The notes under the pieces are model-generated. The model saw only the letters and a list, made by a program, of their open reading frames with translations, was not told the DNA's origin and did not search any database. From Anaerobranca gottschalkii DSM 13577 (GTDB taxonomy: Bacteria > Bacillota > Proteinivoracia > Proteinivoracales > Proteinivoracaceae): a DNA stretch of 37,310 bases. The stretch covers positions 1 to 37,310 of the forward strand of contig NZ_FOIF01000014.1 of the NCBI RefSeq assembly GCF_900111575.1, in the 5' to 3' direction. The stretch's first letter is position 1. Every line of letters begins with the position of its first letter. Of this stretch, positions 31,199 to 37,310 are shown piece after piece. Both the position numbers and the translations under genes were made by a program.

Positions 31199-32044
31199 AT
31201 GAGTGAAAAAAGGGAAAAGAAGTTTACTGTAAGTTCTTTTTTGGATAGTAAAGAAAAAGGTGAAAAAATAACTATGTTGACAGCCTATGATTATACAACA
31301 GCAAAGCTGTTAGATGAAGCTGGTGTAGATAGTATTTTGGTAGGGGATTCCCTAGGTATGGTAATGCTGGGCTATGACTCTACCTTAAAAGTTACCTTAG
31401 AAGATGTTTTACACCATACCAAAGCAGTAGTCCGGGGTTGTAATAGAGCCATGGTTATTGCCGATATGCCCTATTTAACTTACCACATTTCCGTTGAAGA
31501 AACTGTGAAAAATGCAGGAAGGTTAATCCAAGAAGGAGGAGCCCATGCAGTTAAATTAGAAGGAGGAGAAGAAATTCTCCCGATGGTCAAAGGTTTGATT
31601 AGGGCTCAAATACCGGTATTAGGTCACTTAGGTCTAACACCCCAGTCGGTAAATATGATGGGGGGATATAAAGTTCAAGGGAAAAGTGAAGAGAGTGCAA
31701 AAAAAATCTTGAGGGATGCCAAACTCTTAGAAGAAGCTGGAGTTTTTGGTATAGTATTAGAATGTGTACCAGACAGATTGGCTGAACATATCAGTAAATC
31801 ATTAAAAATTCCTACAATAGGAATAGGTGCTGGAGCAGGCTGTGATGGTCAAGTTCTAGTAATACAGGATATGTTAGGTATGTACAGCAACCTCTCCCCT
31901 AAATTCGTAAAAAGATACAAAAATATTGGTGAAGAGATAAAGGCAGGGGTTAAAGAATACATTAAAGAAGTTAAGGCTGGTTCTTTCCCAGAAGAACAAC
32001 ATACCTTTAAAATAAGTGATGATATCTTAGAAAAGCTTTATTAA
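31199..32044 (+). CDS. panB: Ketopantoate hydroxymethyltransferase
   Basis: A 281-residue PanB that adds a hydroxymethyl group from methylenetetrahydrofolate to alpha-ketoisovalerate, giving ketopantoate. Conserved features are [31 protein letters not shown] with the metal-binding Asp, [16 protein letters not shown], and the later [10 protein letters not shown] with the catalytic Glu. Length matches the family. The ATG at 31199 lies 1 bp after the upstream stop (TAGGATG). PanC follows 12 nt after the stop. It is the first committed enzyme of pantothenate synthesis in this operon. Confidence 0.96.
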   Translation: MSEKREKKFTVSSFLDSKEKGEKITMLTAYDYTTAKLLDEAGVDSILVGDSLGMVMLGYDSTLKVTLEDVLHHTKAVVRGCNRAMVIADMPYLTYHISVEETVKNAGRLIQEGGAHAVKLEGGEEILPMVKGLIRAQIPVLGHLGLTPQSVNMMGGYKVQGKSEESAKKILRDAKLLEEAGVFGIVLECVPDRLAEHISKSLKIPTIGIGAGAGCDGQVLVIQDMLGMYSNLSPKFVKRYKNIGEEIKAGVKEYIKEVKAGSFPEEQHTFKISDDILEKLY

Positions 32045-32056
32045 AGGAGAGTAGCT

Positions 32057-32902
32057 ATGAAAATTATTGAAAATCCCCAAGAAATGCAAAGTTTTATAAA
32101 AGAACAAAAAAGAGCAGGAAAGACCGTTGGATTTGTTCCTACAATGGGATATTTACACCAAGGTCATCTTTCTTTAGTGGAAAGGGCAAAAAGGGAAAAT
32201 GATCTAGTTGTTGTCAGTATTTTCGTCAATCCCACCCAGTTTGGTCAAGGGGAGGATTTTGATATCTACCCTAGAGATTTTGAGCGGGATAAAAATCTTT
32301 TAGCTAAGTTAAATATCGATGTCCTTTTCTATCCTTCAGTTGAAGATATCTATCCGTCAAATTACAAAACCTATGTAGAAGTTTATGATATTACCGACAA
32401 ACTCTGTGGAGCTTCAAGGCCTGGTCATTTTAAAGGTGTTACTACTATTGTTACAAAATTATTTAATATGGTACTACCTGATAGAGCTTATTTTGGCTTA
32501 AAGGATGCCCAGCAGGTTTTAGTAATAAAGCAAATGGTCAAGGACCTAAATTTCCCCATTGAAATTGTCCCTTGTCCAATAGTCAGAGAAGAAGATGGGT
32601 TGGCTATGAGTTCTAGAAATGTCAATTTAAAACCCCATGAAAGGGAGGCTGCTTTAGTTTTATCTAAATCCCTATTCGCCGCTCAAAAACTAATTTTGGA
32701 TGGAGAACGGGATGGAGATAAAATTAAAAAGTTTATTGCAGAGAACATTTCCAAAGAACCTTTAGCTAATATCGATTATGTTAAAGTAGTTTCAGCGGAA
32801 AACTTAGAAGAAGTAAAAGAAATAGAGGGAGAAATTCTAATTGCCCTAGCTGTGAAAATTGGAAAAGTAAGGTTAATTGATAATATTATGGTGGAGGTTT
32901 AA
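32057..32902 (+). CDS. panC: Pantothenate synthetase
   Basis: A 281-residue PanC that joins pantoate and beta-alanine using ATP, through a pantoyl adenylate. The adenylate-forming HIGH-type motif is [10 protein letters not shown] at 28-37 with His34 and His37, and the KMSKS-like loop is MSSRN at 184-188. VNPTQFG and [20 protein letters not shown] are also family signatures. It follows panB with AAAGGAG ahead of its start and precedes panD by 5 nt. The beta-alanine it needs comes from PanD. Confidence 0.96.
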   Translation: MKIIENPQEMQSFIKEQKRAGKTVGFVPTMGYLHQGHLSLVERAKRENDLVVVSIFVNPTQFGQGEDFDIYPRDFERDKNLLAKLNIDVLFYPSVEDIYPSNYKTYVEVYDITDKLCGASRPGHFKGVTTIVTKLFNMVLPDRAYFGLKDAQQVLVIKQMVKDLNFPIEIVPCPIVREEDGLAMSSRNVNLKPHEREAALVLSKSLFAAQKLILDGERDGDKIKKFIAENISKEPLANIDYVKVVSAENLEEVKEIEGEILIALAVKIGKVRLIDNIMVEV

Positions 32903-32907
32903 AGAAA

Positions 32908-33291
32908 ATGTATATTACTATGTTTAAATCAAAAATCCATAAAGCTACTGTAACTGAAGCTAATTTAAATTACGTTGGTAGTGTAACAATTGATAAAGAT
33001 TTACTAGAAGCTTCTGGAATCTTACCCCATGAGAAAGTACAAATTGTCAACAACAATAATGGAGCTAGATTAGAAACCTATGTAATTGAAGGTCCTAGGG
33101 GAAGTGGGGTAATTTGTTTAAATGGTGCTGCCGCCCGTTTGGTGCAGCCAGGGGATGTAGTGATAATTATTGCCTATTGTCAGTTAGATATGGAAGAAGC
33201 TAAAAATCATCAACCAACTATAGTTTTTGTAGATGAAAACAATAAAATAACTTCTATTGAAGGTAAAGAAAAACACGGGGAAATTCGCTAA
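32908..33291 (+). CDS. panD: Aspartate 1-decarboxylase proenzyme
   Basis: A 127-residue PanD that makes beta-alanine from aspartate. The self-cleavage site Gly24-Ser25 lies in NYVGSVTID; cleavage would create the pyruvoyl cofactor on the beginning of the alpha chain. [20 protein letters not shown] at the N-terminus and the later [12 protein letters not shown] are typical of the family. GGAGG in the end of panC serves its start. It closes the pan operon; a bidirectional terminator follows at 33318-33362. Confidence 0.96.
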   Translation: MYITMFKSKIHKATVTEANLNYVGSVTIDKDLLEASGILPHEKVQIVNNNNGARLETYVIEGPRGSGVICLNGAAARLVQPGDVVIIIAYCQLDMEEAKNHQPTIVFVDENNKITSIEGKEKHGEIR

Positions 33292-33317
33292 TATAGCGTA
33301 ATTTTAATGTAAAAAAG

Positions 33318-33362
33318 AAAAGGTCATAATTTATTGGACAAAGCAATAAATTATGACCTTTT
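33318..33362. terminator. Bidirectional terminator between panD and rubredoxin
   Basis: A perfect 19-bp stem, AAAAGGTCATAATTTATTG (33318-33336) with its complement at 33344-33362, closes a 7-nt loop. T runs lie on both sides, so it can end transcription from panD and from the convergent rubredoxin gene. Confidence 0.9.
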
Positions 33363-33385
33363 AATATTATTTGTAGTATGTAATT

Positions 33386-33544
33386 TTAAGCTAATTCTTC
33401 GAAATATTCTTTTCCTACGCCACACTCTGGACAAAGGTAGTCCTCTGGTAAATCAGCAAAAGATGTACCTGGCTCAGCTACTCCTTCTTCACCTAATTCA
33501 GGGTCATAGATGTAACCACAGATAGTGCATTCCCATTTTGACAT
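33386..33544 (-). CDS. Rubredoxin
   Basis: A 52-residue rubredoxin on the minus strand, easy to miss because it is short. It starts [16 protein letters not shown] and ends [17 protein letters not shown]. The four iron ligands are CTIC-G (Cys6, Cys9) and CPEC-G (Cys39, Cys42 approximately), with the usual aromatic residues between. It carries electrons to oxidative-stress reductases in anaerobes. The ATG at 33544 follows CAAGGAGGTGACAG, a perfect ribosome site. Rubrerythrin, its usual partner, lies 3 kb away at 36465. A convergent terminator separates it from panD. Confidence 0.95.
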   Translation of the reverse strand: MSKWECTICGYIYDPELGEEGVAEPGTSFADLPEDYLCPECGVGKEYFEELA

Positions 33545-33681
33545 AATCTGTCACCTCCTTGTTATTAACATTACTTTATCAAAAATTAAAAGAAAAGAAA
33601 AGGGTATTTATAAAAATATTTTTTTTTATTATAATATTTTTATGCTTTATAGAAATTGTCACTAGAAAGGTGGAAAAATTA

Positions 33682-35088
33682 GTGGGAATCACTGTTTCAG
33701 AAATATTAAAAGCAACTAATGGAAAATTACTCCGGGGAAGGGGAGATTATCTTTTTGATAAGATATTTTATGATGTAATCAAAGATAGTAACATCCCCTC
33801 AAATTCTTTATACATTCCCTACATAAACAGTTATAGAAACATCGATACAACTTCCAATATAGCTAAAATGGATCAGGGAAGGGTATCAGGGCTGTTAATA
33901 GATAAAACATTGTTGGACTTAGATTTTTCTAATTTTCCCAATGTAATTTTAGTAGATAATTTAGAAGAAGGTGTATTGAAAATAGCCGGTTATCTCCGGG
34001 AAAGGGAAGGGTATCCCATAATAGCGATAACTGGAAGTTCAGGAAAGACTACTTCAAAGGAACTTATTGCCAGTATTTTAGAAACTAATGGTATACCTTG
34101 TAAAAAAACGTTGAGAAATATTAATGGTTACGGGGGAGTATCTACAACGATTTTTTCCTTAGAAAAAAATCAGTGGGGAGTTATGGAGGTAGGGGTAAAT
34201 GGCCTAAAAAGGTTACCCCTTTTAGCAAAAACCGTTTCTCCAGACTTTTTGTTAGTTACCAATATCTATCATACCCATTTTGATAAATTCCCTGATTTAA
34301 GAGAAGTGGCAAAATATAAACTTTCCTTGGCGAATTTTATGAGAGGGCCTAAAAAGAAAGTTCTTTGTGGAGATAATCAGTATTTAAGGGAATATATCGA
34401 TAAGAGTACTATTACCTTTGGTATAAACAAAACAAACCATTATTACTTAGATACTATTATAAGTTGTGACGAAAGGGGAAGTAATTTTACTGTTAAGGGG
34501 AAAGGAAAAACTTACCGGATAAAAACTTCCCTTATTGGGAAACACAATATTATTAATGTCATTGGTGTTTTAGCTTTAACTTTAGAGTTAGGGTTAGAAG
34601 AAAAAGGGGTAATTAAAGGTATAGAGAACTTTTCTGGTATTTATGATGATTATTATTCCACCATTAGTCTTAAAAAAGTAGGGAATTGGACTTTCCTAGA
34701 TGATAGTCAGCATTTTAATTTACCGGCTTTGAAAGCGGGACTAGAGACCTTTAAAGATATCTCAAAGGTGGGAGGAGTTGTCATTCTTAGTTATGATTAT
34801 AAATTTGCAAGCCTTAATTTTAATATAGAGGAGTTATTGGGAATTTTATTGGAGTACAAGGATTCCATTAAGGGTTTGATTCTCATGGGAGAACAGTGGA
34901 GAAAATGGGAAGAATTTATCCTAAAGGAAATTTGCCCGTTGACAGTGTTTTTAAAAACTAAAGAAGAAGTTTCATTATATATCAAAGATCATGTAGAAAA
35001 AGATACCTTTATTTATATGAAAGGGGACTTTCACCACCATTTACGGGGAATAATAAATATCTTAAAGGAGAATAGTTCAGATGCTTAA
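33682..35088 (+). CDS. MurF-like Mur ligase family protein
   Basis: A 468-residue ATP-dependent amide ligase of the Mur family. After an N-terminal domain (ITVSEILKATNGKLL, as in MurE/MurF) comes the nucleotide loop GSSGKTT at 118-124, then EVGVNGLKRL, TNIYHTHFDKF and the later LDDSQHFNLPALKAGLETF, equivalent to the DDSYNANP motif of MurF. The C-terminal domain is short and divergent. The GTG at 33682 is preferred because AAAGGTGG precedes it and the protein then begins like MurF; the frame is open from 33559 but with no ribosome site. It overlaps a FolC-like gene by 8 bp. The real substrate is unknown, since this is not in a division/cell-wall cluster. Confidence 0.75.
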   Translation: MGITVSEILKATNGKLLRGRGDYLFDKIFYDVIKDSNIPSNSLYIPYINSYRNIDTTSNIAKMDQGRVSGLLIDKTLLDLDFSNFPNVILVDNLEEGVLKIAGYLREREGYPIIAITGSSGKTTSKELIASILETNGIPCKKTLRNINGYGGVSTTIFSLEKNQWGVMEVGVNGLKRLPLLAKTVSPDFLLVTNIYHTHFDKFPDLREVAKYKLSLANFMRGPKKKVLCGDNQYLREYIDKSTITFGINKTNHYYLDTIISCDERGSNFTVKGKGKTYRIKTSLIGKHNIINVIGVLALTLELGLEEKGVIKGIENFSGIYDDYYSTISLKKVGNWTFLDDSQHFNLPALKAGLETFKDISKVGGVVILSYDYKFASLNFNIEELLGILLEYKDSIKGLILMGEQWRKWEEFILKEICPLTVFLKTKEEVSLYIKDHVEKDTFIYMKGDFHHHLRGIINILKENSSDA

Positions 35089-36400
35089 AGATGCCATAGA
35101 CTTTATATATAGTTTTTATAACGAAGCTTTGCCTTTGATAAAATTTGATGCCCATGATAGGGAATTCCGTAACCCCCAATATATTAGGGAATTAATAGGT
35201 GAATTTGGAGTTAAAGTAGATAGAGCTAAAAACATTTTAGTTGTCGGTAGTAAAGGGAAAGGAACTACCGCTACTTTGTTGGCAGAAATACTAAGAAATC
35301 AGGGTTATAAAGTGGGGTTATTTACCAGTCCCCATTTGGAGAGGTTTACTGAAAGGATTAAAATAAATGGAGAGGAAATTGAGGAAAATTTACTGATCAA
35401 TTACATCAATCAATTAAAACCTATTGCAGAAAAAAAGGCTGCTCAAATTCCTAAACCTTATTACTTAGGGCCTAATGGGTTATTTTTAACCATTGCTTTG
35501 AAATATTTTGCAGACGGGAATACTGATTTTAATGTTCTAGAAAGTGGCAGAGGTGGCCAGTATGATGATATTTACAAAATGGGAGATTACGTTATTTTTA
35601 CCCCTATTGTCTTAGAACACAAATATCGCTTAGGACCTACTTTGAGGGATGTCGTTCAGACCAAAGGATTGATAGTTGATGAAAAGACTAAAAAAGTTGT
35701 CATTTCTAAACAAACACCAGATGTGATAAAAGATTTAAAAAATTGTTTTTCTCAAAGAGTTGAGGTTTATCAGTATGGGGAAGACTTCCATTTAGAAAGC
35801 CATTTCTTAGAACAGGGGAGGAGTAGCTTTTCCGTTCATCTAAAAGGGGAAATATTTATAGTAAAATTATCGACTTTAGCAGAATATATTGGGATAAACT
35901 TAAGTGCAGCTTTGATGATGGCTAAGGAATTGCTGCCAAACTTCAATAAAGAAAAATTATTATTGTTAGAGAATATCCAATTTAACGGCAGGTGTGAGAT
36001 AATAGGTTCTCAACCTTTAATTATCCTTGATGGTATGATTTGCCGGGAAAGTGCCGAGTATGTGGTAAATGCCTTTAAAAAAGCTGAACTTTCAGGGGAA
36101 AAGGTGGCTATAGTGGCAATCCCTAAAGATAAAGATTATCAAGGGGTAATAGAAGTATTATGTAAAAAATTTTCTAAGGTTATTTTAACTAAATCTATAG
36201 GAGCCCAATATCCTTTTTTTCAAGATTCAATACCCCTTGAAGTGTTGAAGGTCCGTTGTCCTATAATCTTAACAGAAAAATTAGATGATGCTTTAAAATT
36301 GGCGGAGAAAACCTGTCCAGATGTAATTGGAATATTTGGAACCCAATCTTTAATAGGAGAAGCTAGAAAAAAAATACAAAAATCCTTTGACAAAAGATAA
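35081..36400 (+). CDS. FolC-like Mur ligase family protein
   Basis: A 439-residue ligase resembling folylpolyglutamate synthase and MurC-F. It has the ATP loop GSKGKGTTA at 56-64, TSPHLERFTERIKING near 82-97 (the FolC SPH...ERI motif), a weakly conserved ESGRGGQYDD where FolC has EVGLGG, and LEHKYRLGPTLRDVVQTKG. The N-terminus lacks the full FolC preamble. It overlaps the MurF-like gene, so both probably act on the same product, perhaps adding amino acids in turn. Folate polyglutamylation by this gene alone is possible, but the divergence of the EVGLGG site and the coupled MurF-like gene argue for a different substrate. Confidence 0.7.
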   Translation: MLKDAIDFIYSFYNEALPLIKFDAHDREFRNPQYIRELIGEFGVKVDRAKNILVVGSKGKGTTATLLAEILRNQGYKVGLFTSPHLERFTERIKINGEEIEENLLINYINQLKPIAEKKAAQIPKPYYLGPNGLFLTIALKYFADGNTDFNVLESGRGGQYDDIYKMGDYVIFTPIVLEHKYRLGPTLRDVVQTKGLIVDEKTKKVVISKQTPDVIKDLKNCFSQRVEVYQYGEDFHLESHFLEQGRSSFSVHLKGEIFIVKLSTLAEYIGINLSAALMMAKELLPNFNKEKLLLLENIQFNGRCEIIGSQPLIILDGMICRESAEYVVNAFKKAELSGEKVAIVAIPKDKDYQGVIEVLCKKFSKVILTKSIGAQYPFFQDSIPLEVLKVRCPIILTEKLDDALKLAEKTCPDVIGIFGTQSLIGEARKKIQKSFDKR

Positions 36401-36415
36401 ATTTTCTATTATACT
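36387..36415 (+). promoter_or_regulatory. Promoter of the rubrerythrin gene
   Basis: TTGACA (36387-36392) and TATACT (36410-36415) have a 17-bp spacer. The -35 box lies inside the last codons of the FolC-like gene. Confidence 0.8.
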
Positions 36416-36418
36416 ATT

Positions 36419-36437
36419 ATTAGTAATAATTACTAAT
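36419..36437 (+). promoter_or_regulatory. Palindromic operator in front of rubrerythrin
   Basis: ATTAGTAATAATTACTAAT is a perfect palindrome (8-bp arms, 3-bp centre) at the predicted transcription start. Rubrerythrin genes in clostridia are often controlled by PerR. The PerR box TTATAATNATTATAA is similar in texture but does not align exactly, so the regulator is open. Confidence 0.6.
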
Positions 36438-36464
36438 TAACATAAATAGGAGGTAGAAATTAAG

Positions 36465-36959
36465 ATGAATGAAAAGACCCTTAAAAATTTAAAAGAAGCC
36501 TTTGCTGGAGAATCTCAAGCAAATAGAAAATACTTAGCTTTTGCTAAAAAAGCTGAAGAAGAAGGTTACATAAATGCCGCTAAAATGTTCAGAGCTGCCG
36601 CTGAAGCAGAAACAATCCATGCCCATGCCCATTTAAAAGCAATGAAAGGAATCGGTACAACTGCTGAAAACTTAAAAGAAGGTGTAATGGGAGAAACTTA
36701 TGAATTTGAAAGTATGTATCCTGATATGGTGAAACAAGCGGAAGAAGCAGGTGAAAAGGAAGCATTAAGATCCTTTAAATTTGCAATGGAAGCAGAAAGG
36801 GTTCATGCTAAACTATATCAGCAAATTTTAGATAACTTAGATTCTAAAGAAGAAATGACATTTTATTTATGTACTATCTGTGGTAATGTAGAGCTGCAAC
36901 CTGTAGATAAATGTTTTATCTGTGGTGCAGGAGAAAAAGCATTTAAAATTGTAGAATAG
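36465..36959 (+). CDS. Rubrerythrin
   Basis: A 164-residue non-haem iron protein that reduces hydrogen peroxide in anaerobes. The N-terminal four-helix ferritin-like domain (about 1-125) has the iron ligands in AFAGESQANRKY, AAAEAETIHAHAHL and EAERVHAKLY. The C-terminal rubredoxin-like domain (about 130-164) has CTICGNVEL and DKCFICGAG cysteine pairs. The start follows AGGAGGT. It has its own promoter with a palindrome, and a terminator 17 bp after its stop. Rubredoxin at 33386 is the likely electron donor. Confidence 0.95.
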   Translation: MNEKTLKNLKEAFAGESQANRKYLAFAKKAEEEGYINAAKMFRAAAEAETIHAHAHLKAMKGIGTTAENLKEGVMGETYEFESMYPDMVKQAEEAGEKEALRSFKFAMEAERVHAKLYQQILDNLDSKEEMTFYLCTICGNVELQPVDKCFICGAGEKAFKIVE

Positions 36960-36975
36960 CCCTCCACTCCCCCTC

Positions 36976-37003
36976 AATCCCCGAATTTTTCGGGGATTTT
37001 TTT
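36976..37003 (+). terminator. Terminator after rubrerythrin
   Basis: AATCCCCGAA (36976-36985) pairs with TTCGGGGATT (36989-36998) around a TTT loop, and the T run continues to 37003. Confidence 0.92.
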
Positions 37004-37071
37004 ATTGCTTAGGAAAGTATAGATTGCTAGGTATGTGGATAAATGTTATTATGTAGTGGGGTGAGTTGTTT

Positions 37072-37310
37072 ATGGCTACTGGAATAATAAAACAAATATT
37101 TGAAGATAAATGGGGAGAGTTTAAAGAAAAATACCCAATTAGGCCAACAGTATTGTCAGAAGTAAAAAAGATGCTAACTTGTAAAGATATGAGTGAAGGA
37201 TATAGCAAATTTTGTTGTCCGACATGTAATGAAGTCAGATATGTAGGCTTTACCTGTAAGAGTCGCTTCTGTACATCTTGTGGTCGGAAAGCAACAGAAC
37301 AGTGGGTAGA
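37072..37310 (+). CDS. IS91-type transposase, N-terminal part (runs off right edge)
   Basis: The first 79 codons of a transposase are visible. The N-terminus is followed by a zinc-binding domain, YSKFCCPTCNEVRYVGFTCK then SRFCTSCGRKATEQW, with four CxxC-type cysteines. This is the pattern of the zinc-binding domain that begins IS91/ISCR rolling-circle transposases. The catalytic tyrosine region is outside the window. The ATG at 37072 follows GGGGTGAG. The element end should lie between the rubrerythrin terminator (37003) and this start. Confidence 0.8.
   Translation, partial: MATGIIKQIFEDKWGEFKEKYPIRPTVLSEVKKMLTCKDMSEGYSKFCCPTCNEVRYVGFTCKSRFCTSCGRKATEQWV

Noticed and set aside
33334-33525. 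Plus-strand open frame of about 63 codons
   Set aside because: It is opposite a genuine rubredoxin on the minus strand and starts inside the terminator loop.
33559-33681. N-terminal extension of the MurF-like protein with a hydrophobic helix
   Set aside because: No ribosome site at 33559; a good one precedes GTG 33682, and MurF proteins begin like the sequence from there. The hydrophobic run is explained by AT-rich leader DNA.
36419-36437. Definite PerR box before rubrerythrin
   Set aside because: The palindrome differs in spacing from the TTATAATNATTATAA consensus; kept only as an operator of unknown regulator.
1-37310. CRISPR arrays, tRNA or rRNA genes
   Set aside because: No spaced repeats of 24-37 bp and no cloverleaf or rRNA-like sequence was seen on either strand.

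Overview
The window is AT-rich with strong Shine-Dalgarno sites (many read GGGTGAT or AAGGAGG), frequent GTG/TTG starts, and genes typical of an anaerobic low-GC Firmicute: rubrerythrin, rubredoxin, a spore-photoproduct-lyase-like radical SAM protein and a clostridial-type panBCD set. The lipoprotein GH13 amylase recalls AmyA described from the thermoalkaliphile Anaerobranca gottschalkii. Anaerobranca or a close relative is therefore my best guess, from memory only. Almost all genes lie on the + strand in short operons.

Layout. 1-260: end of an insertion sequence with its transposase on the minus strand. 297-4069: accessory membrane genes (probably truncated permease, 46-aa membrane peptide, ABC ATPase, membrane-anchored M23 peptidase, two small membrane proteins). 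4150-6355: ABC-2 ATPase/permease pair, then an orphan membrane protein (6532-7122). 7172-11044: Fur-box-controlled ferric iron ABC importer (fbpABC-like). 11123-16874: fructose operon (FruR, FruK, EIIA, EIIBC) followed directly by the general PTS genes ptsH and ptsI. 17123-21513: secreted beta-rich protein, lipoprotein, adaptor, MacB-type ATPase and permease, a candidate toxin/export locus. 21514-23453 (minus): radical SAM protein plus DUF4130-type protein, a predicted DNA repair/modification pair. 23647-25436: ArsR regulator, CxxC mini-thioredoxin and ArsP/DUF318 permease. 25435-25750: a 270-bp gene-free, highly foldable element between two copies of a terminator hairpin. 25820-27418: lipoprotein alpha-amylase. 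27616-30121: nucleoside-phosphorylase-like protein, SPL-like radical SAM protein and SDR in one operon. 30147-33291: pantothenate operon (DUF2520 dehydrogenase, panB, panC, panD) behind a structured leader with terminator. 33386-33544 (minus): rubredoxin. 33682-36400: overlapping MurF-like and FolC-like ligases of unknown substrate. 36465-36959: rubrerythrin. 37072 to the edge: start of an IS91-type transposase.

How the parts work together. EI and HPr at 14889-16874 can energise the fructose EIIA/EIIBC, and FruK then makes fructose-1,6-bisphosphate. AmyA digests starch at the cell surface. The Fbp importer supplies iron used by the radical SAM, rubredoxin and rubrerythrin proteins. Candidates for undescribed biology are the 270-bp structured element, the beta-rich secreted protein with its private MacB-like machine, the Mur-ligase pair, and the nucleosidase/SPL/SDR trio. 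All functions come from motif reading; no database search was possible.
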